From positions 124,001-188,000 of the forward strand of contig DF239290.1 in the NCBI GenBank assembly GCA_000507305.1: a DNA stretch of 64,000 bases, given 5' to 3'. The notes beneath the pieces are model-generated. The model was given only the letters and a program-made list of their open reading frames with translations. It was not told the origin of the DNA and did not search any database. The position numbers were made by a program, and so were the translations under genes. Position 1 is the stretch's first letter. Every line of letters starts with the position of its first letter. Source of the DNA: Breviolum minutum Mf 1.05b.01 (Eukaryota; Sar; Dinophyceae; Suessiales; Symbiodiniaceae). Shown piece by piece: positions 38,836-49,239 of this stretch.

Positions 38836-39006
38836 TCATCCAAAACCATCCAACCCACCACCATCCCTTCCTGCAGCTTCCCGGACAATGGCATCAGAAC
38901 TACCCAAGGCCACCTGTGGGGTCGTCACCTCGGGCAAACATGTTCCATCATGTTCCGGTGGAAAGGTGTTGAAACGTGGCGTTTCCCCAAGAAGGGGCCC
39001 GGGACC
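38836..39006 (-). CDS. candidate terminal exon with stop
   Basis: The minus strand from AACTAG|GG reads SRAPSWGNATFNTFPPEHDG, TCLPEVTTPQVALGSSDAIV and REAAGRDGGGLDGFG then TGA at 38836. A donor (GATG|GTTTTG at 38846) just before the stop is an alternative. GC-rich. Family unknown. Confidence 0.6.
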   Translation of the reverse strand, partial: GPGPLLGETPRFNTFPPEHDGTCLPEVTTPQVALGSSDAIVREAAGRDGGGLDGFG

Positions 39007-39224
39007 CTAGTTATAAGGTAGGGAAATACCCCCAACAAACCATTGATTTTCAGGGGCGAGCTGTTAGTTTTAGGAAGGGTATATAGTTCTAAGCTATAAG
39101 GTAGTTATATTATATATAACCCCAACAAACCCTATGAAAAACCATGGTTGTTTTCATGGGTATAACTAGGGATAAATCCACTTATAGTAGTTAGGGGACC
39201 CCTTTTTTGTATCTATTTTTGTAG

Positions 39225-39475
39225 GGATCCAATCACCTTGTCAGCGGGATATACAATCACCTCCCCACAGCAAAGTATTTGAGCCACGAAAACAACAACC
39301 CACATTACTTTCCATTGAAATACTGTTTGTTTAAGAGGTGATCCGTGTTTTAATGGTTTAATCCCCATAAAACTGGGCAGTATAATCCACTATATACCCT
39401 AAACAACCCGGGTTTTTTTCGTTGCTCAGTTAGGTTCCATGAAACCATTCTCAGTTTCGGTGCGCGATCGGATCC
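39225..39475. repeat. Fam-N repeat interrupted by a Fam-M element
   Basis: N blocks CCAATCACCTTGTCAGCGGG and CAGCAAAGTATT precede the insert; GTTAGGTTCCATGAAACCAT and GGATCCC follow it. Uninterrupted copies read AGTATTTAGGTTCC here. Confidence 0.7.
39281..39428. repeat. Fam-M element nested in Fam-N
   Basis: TGAGCCACGAAAACAACAAC, AAAACTGGGCAGTATAATCC and ACAACCCGGG...GTTGCTCA. Confidence 0.75.
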
Positions 39476-39559
39476 CTGTTTTTTTGGTCGAGATCATTAT
39501 TGCATGACGACAGGAACATCCAAGACTCCATGAGCAAATTCTTTTTGGGGCATGAATCG

Positions 39560-39664
39560 GGTGTTTCCTTCAATGGTGGTACCCCCAAATCATCCAATCT
39601 AATAGGGATTTCCATTCTAAAACATCCATTTTGGGGTACCACTATTTTTGGAAACATCCACATC
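39560..39664. repeat. Fam-J element
   Basis: GGTGTTTCCTTCAATGGTGG...CATTTTGGGGTACCACTATT...GGAAACATCC. Confidence 0.82.
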
Positions 39665-39854
39665 AATCAAAAATTACCAGCAACAATTTTTTAGCATTGC
39701 GAATGATCCCCCTTCAATATAGGTAATTTCATCATCCCTGTCCTCATGACTCATACCAAGTTACATTTCAAACTATTGGAGGGTTCAAATCAAAATAGCT
39801 CCAAAAACCTAAGGTGTTTGGAACGCCTAGGGGGTATAATATGTACTATATACA

Positions 39855-39993
39855 TACAAGATGGGCCCCTAATAGCTTTAAATGGACTTTTAAACCTATA
39901 AATGACCTTATCAATGGGTATGAACTAGGGTTATAACCACCTCAAAAGATGCAATAATAACCCTACTTACAACTGGCAGGGGCCTACTTTGTA
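39855..39993. repeat. Fam-G element
   Basis: TACAAGATGGGCCCCTAATA...GGCAGGGGCCTACTTTGTA. Confidence 0.85.
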
Positions 39994-40359
39994 CTTACAA
40001 CCCAAGGCATAAACCTATCTGGCAAAAAAATTCGGGTTGAGCTGTCCTTCATCCATATTATGGTCGTCAAATCTTCCCGAAGAATGACCTAAAGAATGTT
40101 TACTGTATATTTTCTGTATACATCAAAAATGTATGCCAAACATCTTCCCATCAAAATCTATAAGAAACACACATAAAACTCCCTGAATTTGGTGCGTATC
40201 TTCCACCATGCCAATTCTGAACCTCTCACCCTTCAACCCGCTCAACCCAACACCGACACCTACCAAGAGTTGCTTTTCCCAGGCACGTTGGGCACAATGC
40301 AGTCCACCGAAGTATAAGTGCTCGAGACCTGATGACTTGGTGGTTAACCATCCCTAATG

Positions 40360-40463
40360 ATCCATTGTCAGAGGATGATTCGGGTGTTAAATCAAAATCC
40401 CAAATGTAAAATCTTTAGGTTCCATGAAACCATTCTCAGAAGGTGAGCCAGGATCCCTAGAGC
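40360..40463. repeat. Fam-N dispersed repeat
   Basis: TTAGGTTCCATGAAACCATT then GGTGAGCCAGGATCCCTAG. Confidence 0.6.
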
Positions 40464-40755
40464 ATGTCTTTTTTTGCGGCGATTTTTTCATGTTCAAAGC
40501 CCACGGTCACTGGGTGGCAAATGAATTTGTATGGTAAATGTAGGTAAATAGACCATACATTGAGTGTTTTCCAAAATGTTGTCAACACACCCCTAGAGCA
40601 CAACCCAGGCAGTCACCCAAGCCAATCATGAAGGAACTCCCTTTTTAGTCTTTTGGTAAAGGTTTAGAGGTGTGTTCCAAAGGTGTGTTGAAACAACCTT
40701 TGATGTTTGGAATGTGTTTTTTGCAGCCAATATCTTTCATGTTCAAAAACCCCAC

Positions 40756-40823
40756 CGTCAGCAGTGTTGACGGTGGAAGTCAGGAAGTCGTCGGTTGAAA
40801 TCCTGGTCATGATGTTCTTCTCG
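40756..40823 (-). CDS. candidate internal exon
   Basis: The minus strand from CACCCAG|C reads EKNIMTRISTDDFLTSTVNT then AD before TGACG|GTGGGG. Length 68 nt. Hydrophilic. Family unknown. Confidence 0.52.
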
Positions 40824-40902
40824 CTGGGTGGGCATCCAACAAAAAACATAAAAACATTAGTCCTAAATTAATCCTCCATAAAGGATAACTGGGTGTCCCA
40901 TA

Positions 40903-41004
40903 CCCTCCCGAAAACTAACATAGCCCCGGACAAAATGATTGTTGGAGGATTACTTTCCTTTTGGGAAGGTATCTTTTCAGGGGTTTTGTTTAAGTCCAGG
41001 TGGG
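40903..41004. repeat. Fam-D2 element with TA duplication
   Basis: CCCTCCCGAAAACTAACATA...GTTTTGTTTAAGTCCAGGTG; TA on both sides. Confidence 0.75.
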
Positions 41005-41067
41005 TAAATCTTGTTTTATCTTTTTTTGGGATCTGCACATCGTCGAAAACTTTCGGGTCCAAGAAAC

Positions 41068-41183
41068 CACGTCGCAAAGTTTTCCACAAACGGTGACTTC
41101 CACATATGTCTCAGCACCTGGTGGAATGAAAGAAGTTGGGAAGTTGAGGAAATTGTTGTGCCCGTAGGATGAAAGGTCATGGA
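41068..41183 (-). CDS. candidate internal exon beside a Fam-H element
   Basis: The minus strand from GAAATTAG|TC reads HDLSSYGHNNFLNFPTSFIP, PGAETYVEVTVCGKLCDV before GACGTG|GTTTCTT (a second donor, CACCAG|GTGCTG, lies inside). Length 116 nt. The look is of an extracellular beta-rich domain. The Fam-H element ends 8 bp upstream. Family unknown. Confidence 0.6.
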
Positions 41184-41190
41184 CTAATTT

Positions 41191-41350
41191 CATGGGCTGG
41201 CCAACCTACCCCCATGTAAGGTACCCTCATGAGAAATAAAGCCTGAATATGGCCTTATTAAGGGAACAACCATGGCTAATACTAATAACCCCTTATTAAG
41301 GCCATATTTGTGATGGGGGTACCTTACATGGGTGTAGGTTAACTGGTCGT
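41191..41350. repeat. Fam-H element
   Basis: CATGGGCTGGCCAACCTACC...GGTGTAGGTTAACTGGTCGT. Confidence 0.87.
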
Positions 41351-41359
41351 TATAATTTA

Positions 41360-41465
41360 CACCCTGGAAAATTTACATGGAATTTAAACATGGAGGTTTG
41401 GAAGATGATTGTCCCTTTGAATTGGGTGATGGCTGTAGGTTCCAGCCGTTCATATTTCCGGGGTG
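41360..41465. repeat. Fam-D element with TA duplication
   Basis: CACCCTGGAAAATTTACATG...GTTCATATTTCCGGGGTG, TA on both sides. Confidence 0.85.
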
Positions 41466-41800
41466 TACCTACAGTTAGTTGATTTTTATGGGATCAATGT
41501 AGGTAAAAAAATACCAGTCCTTTGGAATCCTAGGGGGTGTATATCTATACTTCGAATCCACATGACCTCATCTTTTGGGTTGCCTGTGTGTAAGGTTCAT
41601 TTGGAAAGCTATGAGCTCAGTATAGTACTATCAGTGAAAAAGGCAAAAAATAGTAGGCATATGCATACGTATATATACATATTTTTATACATGTGTTTTT
41701 AGTGGAGTTATTATGATTGCTCCGAAATCATCTGTCCGCCCCATGCGAAAAAAGTCTCTCCAAGGTAAAAAAACAAAATTATCTGGAAATAAATTCAGAA

Positions 41801-41890
41801 CCCATAGGATCCATGTATGGTCTATTTACCTACATTTAGGTAATTTCCACGGTAAACGTATCTCAATATACCATACATGGATCCTATGGG
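41801..41890. repeat. Fam-E element
   Basis: CCCATAGGATCCATGTATGG...CCATACATGGATCCTATGGG, almost perfect arms. Confidence 0.92.
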
Positions 41891-42065
41891 GAACTGTAAA
41901 ATAGATACTTTCTGAACAATGAAACGTCCTTCGAAAAGGTTCTTCCTTCAAAAGTTTTCTTGTAAACTGCCACCTGGGGCATGGAAAAAATAAGAAAAAT
42001 CACCCAGGAGTCGAAGTCCACTTCACTTGAAGTTGGCTTGTTTTTCTTCAGTTACAAGCCATCTG

Positions 42066-42141
42066 CAACCAAACTAACCCTACTTAGGGGGCGAAAACTA
42101 ACCATGGTTACTAACTACTTACAATCTGAGATGATCCTCCA
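42066..42141. repeat. Fam-B element, 3' part only
   Basis: ACTAACCATGGTTACTAACT...GAGATGATCCTCCAAG. Confidence 0.65.
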
Positions 42142-42230
42142 AGTGCCCAAAAAACAAATCCAATTTTTCCAGTTTTTGACTCCTAAGGTGAACGGTGTTT
42201 GCTTGGTATGTGTTTGGCGGGACGACCGTC

Positions 42231-42350
42231 AAACTGTTGATGGACAAAATCCGGCTAGCCGCTTCGGATGCCCCTAAATGTTGGTTTTGTATCAAGACCT
42301 TTAAACGGGCATCCCAAGTGGTGCCCGGATTTTTTTCCATCAAACCGTAT
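42231..42350. repeat. Fam-K element, diverged
   Basis: CTGTTGATGGACAAAATCCG...GGATTTTTTTCCATCAAACC. Confidence 0.6.
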
Positions 42351-42624
42351 CTCCAAACCCCCAGGTGTTTGGAAAGAAATTTCAATTCGCACCTTGGCTC
42401 TTTGCAGGAGCAAAACCTTGACCATTCACTGTGAGGGTCCAACCTCAGAAAAAAAAAAACAGGTGACTTGAAAAACCAAAGGATCCACTTAAGATACGTA
42501 GCGATGGTTACTGCTTGTTTCATGAGGATTCCTTGAATGGTTTACATGGTTTGCTATAATCCCCACAAAATTACAACCTAAGTTGGTGAGTTAATAAGCT
42601 GATAGGTTAGACCTGGTGATTCGA

Positions 42625-42725
42625 GCCGTGACCTTTCCATCTCCCAGTTGGAGGATACTTATCCCTATCTTATCCCTTGAAGGGGTCACTTAAGCAGCTA
42701 AGCATCTCAAAAAGGTCACAAAGAA
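42625..42725. repeat. Fam-T repeat
   Basis: GTGACCTTTCCATCTCCCAG, GGGGTCACTTAAGC and AAAGGTCACAAAG. Confidence 0.55.
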
Positions 42726-42792
42726 AGGCGAGGTGGGAGGTGATTTCATTGGGGTTGATCCAAATACTAGGTAGATGACATGTATATGAAAA

Positions 42793-42867
42793 CTAGTTGG
42801 TGGTTCAAAGTGGATCATTTCCGCAGGTATGAGTGAAAGTCGAAAAGTATTTGAAACCACCACCTAA
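42793..42867 (+). repeat. Fam-A element, shortened
   Basis: CTAGTTGGTGGTTCAAAGTG...TTTGAAACCACCACCTA. Confidence 0.75.
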
Positions 42868-43052
42868 AAGAAATCAATATAAAACAATGGTCGTCGTTTG
42901 GTAGGCATGGTAGGAATATCCTTTTTAAATCCCAGATACTCATATTTGGTCTTTTGAGCAACCAGAAGTGGGTTTAGGGGGTAAACCTAGATAGATATAC
43001 CAGTTCCACTGAGTTGTAAAGTTTCATTAGTGAAAAAATAACCTCCCATTTG

Positions 43053-43185
43053 AGCCACGAAAAGAAAAAACTCGTACTTTCCATGATATTGATACTGGTT
43101 GTTTAATAAGGAACCTTAAAAATGGTTCATTATAACCATCTCAATACTGGGTATTATAATCATACAATCCCCTTGTTCAACCAAC
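43053..43185. repeat. Fam-M element
   Basis: GAGCCACGAAAAGAAAAAAC and TTGATACTGGTTGTTTAATA. Confidence 0.65.
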
Positions 43186-43374
43186 AAATCATGAGTTGAA
43201 TGAAATCCGAACTCTCACACCTTAGCGCACCTTCTGGTCATCCAGAAGTGCCCACCCCAATCTTTGCCATCTGCAAAACTGATTCATCCAAGCCGATCAA
43301 AATGTGAGGGTGCATATGACTCCATGACAGTCTCAATTCATAAGATCATACTCTCGGATCCAGGGGGGTTCTAA

Positions 43375-43869
43375 TCAGGCCAAGCTGCGCGGCAGCCATT
43401 GACTCTCACCGGTTAGGCCACTTCCCATGAGTTCTTTGAGAAAAATGGCTCGGCCACTGTGTGCCGGGATTTTCGCCAAATCAACCCGCCACTTCTTTCC
43501 ATTCTTTTGAAGAAACTCCAAAACCATTGGAGCTTGCCTGCGAACTTTTGTCAGTTTTTCCCTGCGACTCTGCTTTCTAGGTGATTCCAAATCCGAGGCG
43601 CGCTGTTGACTTCCTCTGTTGTCACGGCCGCCGTTTTGTACTTCATCAGTACAAATTCATCCTCCTTGAAACAGAGAACGTGTGCCGATAGCCTTGTAGT
43701 GCAGGCTGGATAACCTTTTCACTTGGGCTGGAAAGCCTTTTCACTGTAGGAGTCTGGGCTGGAAAGCCTTGCTGCTGTTGCTTTGGCCCTTGAACGGAAA
43801 AGGGTTTCTAATAGTGGACCATGCCCGAGCGTAGTCCTTTGACAGCTCACAGCTTCCCCCGATCACGGG
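43375..43869 (-). CDS. coding island, two or more exons or a frameshifted copy
   Basis: Repeat-free. In minus order: from GTTAG|, PVIGGSCELSKDYARAWSTI then RNPFPFKGQSNSSKAFQP; next SAHVLCFKEDEFVLMKYKTA then VTTEEVNSAPRIWNHLES; last, in a shifted frame, REKLTKVRRQAPMVLEFLQK, NGKKWRVDLAKIPAHSGRAI and FLKELMGSGLTGE to a stop at 43375. Frame changes with no clean introns could mean short introns or pseudogene decay. Family unknown. Confidence 0.55.
43695..43775. repeat. tandem AAGGCTTTCCAGCC units
   Basis: Three imperfect units; on the minus strand each ends in TTCCAGCC or TATCCAGCC, that is, three successive acceptor-like sites inside the coding island. Confidence 0.5.
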
Positions 43870-44224
43870 CTAACTTGGCAAAGCTGGCAAAAAGCACGAA
43901 AATAAATGCATCGGCCCTCCACATAAGTCCAACCAGAAAAAAAACCGGCCATAGATGTCCTGGCCATCCCCAAAGTCATACTTTTTAATCTTTTTACCTC
44001 CAATATTTCTAAGAAGGATGTGAGGGTTTTCATGAGAATCACCCTTCCAAAAATCATGACAATTTATAAACCTGAAAAAGGTGTCATGCTAAGGTCACTT
44101 CCAACCACCCAGTCAACCCCCTTGGAGGTTCATCCCATTTAGTAAGTGGTATTGGCAGCAAAAACTCAGCATCTGAAAGCCTTCATAGTCCATCCGTTGG
44201 AAAATGTCCGGCCTAAAAAAATCC

Positions 44225-44318
44225 GGTGATTTCTCCCCAATCCGTATGACCTCAAAAGATGGGATGACTTTTCGACCATCGATTAGAGGCCAGGGAGAGG
44301 TCTGGATTCATAGGGTTT
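44225..44318. repeat. Fam-P dispersed repeat
   Basis: GATGGGATGACTTTTCGACC and GGTCTGGATTCATAGGG. Confidence 0.55.
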
Positions 44319-44560
44319 CACAGTCATTCCCCCAAAAAGGGCTAAAGTCAGTCAGTCGTAGCCTTTCCCTGACATCAACACAAAAAACACCATGAATTCA
44401 TTCATATGAAAATATATTGAAATACATGAAGGAACTATATAGCTGGTTTTGGTGAAATCATCTTGTGAATGTCATATCAACCCTTAATAAAGAATCCTTC
44501 TTGAAGTATATGAGCAGCAGGCAAAACTCAATACAACTGGGGCGCTCTATGGGACATAGA

Positions 44561-44906
44561 TATCGTTTTTCGTAGTTCGCTATATCGTTTTACAGTGTTT
44601 GGGGCATGTACGTATGATATGGTCAAAAATAAAGATTAAATTGAATTGTAATTGTCTGTGTTCATGGCCTTTTGGGCTTTCAATTCCTATTTTTCGGTGT
44701 CTTTTGGGCCTGGATTTCCTTTTTTTGGTTTCTTGGGACAGGATGGATTTGTGAGCATTTATGTACCAGAAGGGTATCGCTTAGGTATCGCTTCGGGTAT
44801 CGCTTTGGGACCGGCGAGAATGTGGAACTATATAATAATTGTATTTCAAGATATTGCAAGGTATCGCTTTTGGTAGTTCACCATATCGCTTTCCATGGTT
44901 TGGAGC
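44561..44906. repeat. direct repeats with TATCGCTT array between
   Basis: TATCGTTTTTCGTAGTTCGC...TGTTTGGGGC (44561-44605) recurs as TATCGCTTTTGGTAGTTCAC...GGTTTGGAGC (44862-44906). Between them TATCGCTT occurs three times (44775-44806) and the plus strand is open in two frames. Not like the hairpin families. Confidence 0.55.
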
Positions 44907-44909
44907 CCC

Positions 44910-45540
44910 TTTCAAGGAAAAGAGCGCCTCACAAGAAGACTCCTACATAAAGAGTTTAGCCGGTTTCTCATATAAATCCTTACTTTGTGGGTTTGATGAC
45001 CACCTTCTTTAGATATGGAGACACCATGGGAGTTTAGACCCCTCAACACACTTCAACTCAAGGGATGTGACTGGCTCTGAAAACTGAGCTATCCGACCAC
45101 CACCCAAGGAACTGCTAGAGATCTGCAGTCGGACGAGCCAAGTGTGTTCAACGACATATGAAAAAAACACTGAAAATGGGGCTTGAACTTGAACATGTTT
45201 ACCTGTATACGTGAATGGTGAAATGTGTAGGTAAATAAACATAAAATATGAAATTCAGTGTTTGGGATAGGAAACACAGGTGAAACTAACCACTTATGAA
45301 ACGCGGGGTGATCCTCCAAGTGCTTTAATGGCACTTCCAAGTTGAACTTGACATGCATCCAAAAGACATGTCCCACTTAGACTATTTCCCAACTGAATAA
45401 TCCTCCCACCTGGACCCCCAAAAAAGAACTAAAAAACATGGCCATAAATGAATGATGGACATCAAAAAGTCATGGAAAGCATGTTGCTCTTCACCTGGAT
45501 CATTGATTATGTCGATTGTAAAATGCCATCCTAAAAACCA
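44910..45540. other. no gene resolved
   Basis: Contains an E-like fragment (45190-45240) and a B right end (45285-45321). The rest is unassigned. Confidence 0.5.
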
Positions 45541-45542
45541 AT

Positions 45543-45670
45543 TGAGCCACGGAAAAAGCCATCTTACTTATTGAATCCTGGTTGTTTCATAGAGATCCTT
45601 ATATTGGCTTACTATAAATCCCCATATTTCACTGGCTAGGATGTCATCCTACCCTAAACAACCAGGGGCT
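45543..45670. repeat. Fam-M element
   Basis: TGAGCCACGGAAAAAGCC, GAATCCTGGTTGTTTCATAG and ACCCTAAACAACCAGGGG. Confidence 0.75.
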
Positions 45671-45775
45671 AACCGCCAGGCCTCTCCCTCTGACTCCACC
45701 GACTCCAGGGTCAAAGGCATTTGGAGCCTTGAAAATGCTGAAGGGTGTTTCAACCACTACCGCTAGTCTCGCTTA

Positions 45776-45902
45776 CTTGGATGTCCCAGCAAGTTAAGAT
45801 CAATGGTTAGTATCAGGGTTATCACCCCAATATACCCCATTTATAAGTAGGTTATACCCCATTGATCCTAACCAATTGTGTTGACTTCCTGGGACATCCA
45901 AG
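45776..45902. repeat. Fam-C element
   Basis: CTTGGATGTCCCAGCAAGTT...ACTTCCTGGGACATCCAAG. Confidence 0.9.
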
Positions 45903-46049
45903 AAGCCGTCCGTCCGGGAGCCTGAAATATTTCAAGCCGTTTGGTTTCACGGCTTATATATTTGCCCTAGTTTTTTTCATATATGTAATTCCCAAAAAGT
46001 TTATGTAAGCCGTTTTTTCGCCATTGGCCTACAGTAACGCTTATTTGTT

Positions 46050-46138
46050 TTTGGTTCAACCCAATTGAAAAATATGTTTGTCAAAATGGGAATCTTCATC
46101 AAGTAGGGGTGTAAAAAAAATGAAACTACCACTTAGTT
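46050..46138 (+). repeat. Fam-A element, decayed
   Basis: TTTGGTTCAACCCAATTGAA...ATGAAACTACCACTTAG. Confidence 0.65.
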
Positions 46139-46192
46139 AGAAGACGGGACCTCTACCAGTTATAAATTTGGTCTCCAGGATGCCATGTAATA

Positions 46193-46295
46193 CACTTCCT
46201 AAAACTAACATCTTGCCCCTGAAAATAGGTGATCCCAAAAGGAAACCAGTATTCCAACCATCCATTTTCAGGTGCTATGTTAGTCTCAGGGAGGG
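46193..46295. repeat. Fam-D2 element
   Basis: CACTTCCTAAAACTAACATC...GCTATGTTAGTCTCAGGGAG. Confidence 0.8.
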
Positions 46296-46557
46296 TACTG
46301 TAAATGTTTTTGTTTGACCCCGGCTGTTTGACCCCAGTTACACATTTGTTTTCCAGCTTGGTGCGAACCACCCCCACCCCCACCAGTTACCCTTGTACAA
46401 GTCTAAAACCTTTTCAGGGTCTTCCAAAACCTATAGATTGGATCTACCATTCGGCCCGGGACGCAATTCCCTGTCACCACCAGGATGACATGACATTTTT
46501 TGGCTCCGGAATCCCAAGCTAAACCTTCATTTGCCACTGGCATTCTGGTAGATCCAA

Positions 46558-46655
46558 CCCATAGGATCCATGGGTTTCCGGTAGATTTACCTGCATTGAT
46601 ACCATAAAAAGCAACCAGTCATGTAGGTAAACATACCACACATGGGTACTATGGG
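46558..46655. repeat. Fam-E element
   Basis: CCCATAGGATCCATGGGTTT...CATGGGTACTATGGG, AA on both sides. Confidence 0.87.
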
Positions 46656-46699
46656 AAATCAAATGACACTTTAATGTATTTCCTTTGGAAGAAAACAAA

Positions 46700-47048
46700 C
46701 ATGTCTAAATAAGAAGTTTGGGGGCTCATCTTGCGACACATCCATATATTGTAGTTGGTTATGTCGATCGGAGCAGCACGCGCCAGCATGGCGCCGCACA
46801 AATACACCCAACGCGCCCAGCCACAATGGGCCCGGGCACAGGGCCCCCGCCAAGGCGGCCCACGAAGTGGCAGCCGCTACCATTGGACTGCGGAATTCCT
46901 CTTCCCACTTTTGGACTAGCTCTAGTTCAAAGTGGACGATCGCATCACGCCGTCCTTCAGCAACACGGTCAGGCAGGGGGGCGTCGCTCTCTGAAGCGCT
47001 AGCAGCTATCTGCTCTCTGAGCTTGTTGATGTAAGAAACCGCGCACCG
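46700..47048 (-). CDS. candidate exon, GC-rich
   Basis: The minus strand from GTGACAG| reads RCAVSYINKLREQIAASASE, DRVAEGRRDAIVHFELELVQ and KWEEEFRSPMVAAATSWAAL, then an Ala/Gly/Leu-rich stretch (GALCPGPLWLGALGVFVRRH). That looks like an acidic helix followed by a membrane-like segment. Upstream bases to about 47090 are open in another frame (ESAAYADAERAAVTAVRG), so a frameshift or another exon may lie there. Family unknown. Confidence 0.58.
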
Positions 47049-47134
47049 CTGTCACAGCGGCGCGCTCAGCATCCGCGTAGGCCGCCGACTCAAGGGCTAA
47101 CAAAAACAAGATCCAAGAAAATCAAATTGTTTTA

Positions 47135-47231
47135 CCCATAGGATCCACGTATGGTATATTTACCTAGATTTACCATACAAATCAATCAAATGTAAGTACA
47201 TCTACCATACATCATACATGGATCCTATTGG
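47135..47231. repeat. Fam-E element
   Basis: CCCATAGGATCCACGTATGG...CATACATGGATCCTATTGG. Confidence 0.88.
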
Positions 47232-47492
47232 TTAGGGATTCAAATTGTGTGCTCGAAATGCCGACTGCCTGGACCATCCTTAAAAAAAAAGTATTCACCA
47301 GGAAAAATGGTGTTGGATGTTTTTTCCATTGCCATGTTACTTTACCCAAGTGTAAATGATGTAAATTACATTATTGGGATTTTGTTGACCATTTGCTTGG
47401 CTATCATTTTCATATACCTTTCATACCTTTAAAAATTCAAAAAAAAATCCTCACCAATTTGCCCCAAAACTAAGGGTGTTTTTTTTCTAGGC

Positions 47493-47584
47493 TCTCCGAG
47501 CCAGGTCGAGTCTTCAAAGGCAACACCTGGCCGATGCGGGATTCGGGATGGTAGGGATGGGAAACCATCCGGCCAGTCATGGAG
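47493..47584. CDS. candidate exon, strand unresolved
   Basis: Plus: TTTTTTTTCTAG|GC, then SPSQVESSKATPGRCGIRDG and RDGKPSGQSWR before GGAGG|GTGAAG. Minus: HDWPDGFPSLPSRIPHRPGV is also open. Splice sites favour plus. Confidence 0.38.
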
Positions 47585-47613
47585 GGTGAAGCCCCAACAA
47601 AATGAGGTCAAAT

Positions 47614-47768
47614 GAGCCACGGAAAAAAACAAAAAAACTCCTACTTTCCATGAAATACTGGTTGGTGAATAGGGATGCTTATATTGGCGGTACTATAATC
47701 CCGATGTAACTGGGTAAGTATCATCCTCTGTAAACCCTAAACAACCAAGGACTTTTTCTCTGCTCAAA
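47614..47768. repeat. Fam-M element
   Basis: TGAGCCACGGAAAAAAACAA...AAACAACCAAGGACTTTTTC. Confidence 0.68.
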
Positions 47769-47771
47769 TGA

Positions 47772-47850
47772 GTACCATGGTATCCCTAGGCATCCTGTAC
47801 CACCGCCTCCGAAATGCATAGTATTTAGGTTCCATTACCATTGTGGAACC
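47772..47850. repeat. Fam-N dispersed repeat
   Basis: CACCGCCTCCGAAATGCATA then TTAGGTTCCATTACCATTG. Confidence 0.55.
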
Positions 47851-47982
47851 AAACATTTCAGGTGCAAAAATGTTAGTTTCTGGGAGGGTAAATTTTTCTC
47901 CCCAGCCCAAACATGAACTGATTGGGCTATAGTTGGATTGGGGTACACTCAATATATACTCAATATAACTTGTGCAAATATA

Positions 47983-48083
47983 CCCTCCCAAAGATAAGCA
48001 CGGAACCTGAAATGGCACCCAGGAATAGGAGATTCCTTTTGGAAACCATCATTTTTAGGTTCCATCTTAAACTTCAGGGGTGT
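47983..48083. repeat. Fam-D element
   Basis: CCCTCCCAAAGATAAGCACG...CATCTTAAACTTCAGGGGTG. Confidence 0.78.
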
Positions 48084-48239
48084 GAATACCATAGCATGCA
48101 GCACATATCTAAAAAATAAAACATCTACCATGTAAAATATCAATTGAGTATTGAATATATTGTCAGATATCACCATCGATATCATTCTATGTAAATTCTA
48201 TATGTATAGTTCAACTATAAGTACACATATCTTTGTAAA

Positions 48240-48395
48240 TATACATGCCCTCCCCCCTGAAAATAGGCCTTTTCCCTTTATTGGCGGGCCCGCTCCCATG
48301 TCCAAGAGCGAACCCTCCCTGAAAATAGGCCATTCCAAAAGGAAACGATATAGTATTCCAACCATCCATTTTCAGGTGCGAAAAAGTTCGTTTCG
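48240..48395. repeat. Fam-D2 element, rearranged
   Basis: Two CCCTGAAAATAGGCC starts (48256, 48320) then CATCCATTTTCAGGTGCGAA. Confidence 0.55.
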
Positions 48396-48434
48396 GCCAA
48401 CTTCCTCCAACCTTGAGATATCCCATGACGCATC

Positions 48435-48510
48435 CATGGAACTCGGTATATTTACCTACATTTAACTGATTTTTATGGTAAATTTGTAGGTAAATATACC
48501 TTCAACCCTT
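48435..48510. repeat. Fam-E element, partial
   Basis: TATATTTACCTACATTTAAC...TTTGTAGGTAAATATACC. Confidence 0.65.
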
Positions 48511-48611
48511 GAGGCATGCGTTTCCTACGTGTCAGGTTGGTGCAGAAGTACAACAAAGCAGAAGCAAGTAAATATGACCAGATTCATGGATGCTATGGGT
48601 ATGTATCTTCC

Positions 48612-48704
48612 CTGATCTCCCCCACCAAAAAAAGTCGTCCATTTTCGCCTTCGAAAAAAATCGGCCTCCACCCTCAACGTGCACAGTGGGAAAAGACGCG
48701 AAGC
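48612..48704 (-). CDS. candidate internal exon
   Basis: The minus strand from AACCTCCAG|GC reads FASFPTVHVEGGGRFFSKAK then MDDFFWWGRSGK. The donor is unresolved. A second frame is open too. Family unknown. Confidence 0.42.
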
Positions 48705-48939
48705 CTGGAGGTTTCGAACATCGGGACGGGCCCAAAAACCAATTATAAGTAGGTTGATAACGCTTTTTTTACGTATTCTAACCCTATAGAACACCATTTT
48801 TTGAAGGTCATTCAAAGTGATACCGTGAATATAGGGAATATTTACCTATATATTAGGTAAAGAATGGCCACATTCAAGGGGATATGTGGGAACATATTCC
48901 TTGCATGGAGCATCTGGGGTAGGGTTCAAACTCCATGTG

Positions 48940-49055
48940 CCCTGAATAACGCTATAGTTTTCCATGACAGCCCGAAAATGAGCATCGGTGTGATCCAAAC
49001 TCACACCTCCTCACCAGGTACGTCTGGAGGAATTTGGAAGACAAGGGTAAGGACA
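48940..49055. CDS. coding-like island, strand unresolved
   Basis: Plus: VFHDSPKMSIGVIQTHTSSP before CACCAG|GTACGTCT. Minus: a good acceptor (TTCCTCCAG|) then TYLVRRCEFGSHRCSFSGCH and a stop. Confidence 0.33.
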
Positions 49056-49239
49056 AGGTTTCTTTGCCACCCATCTAAAAATGCTGATGCAGTCGTCAAA
49101 TTGCATCATTTCAGCAATTTTCCAATCAAAAAACATCATTGAAACCAACACCTAGATGGCCTTATGATAATCCACCAACAAAAAATACAAGTTCATCGAC
49201 TGAAGAAAAAGAAAACACAAAACAGTTTCATTGATCTTT

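Larger units (their letters stand above)
41900..43050. other. repeat fragments only
   Basis: Apart from the B, K, T and A pieces listed, short frames are open on both strands but without paired splice sites. Confidence 0.45.
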
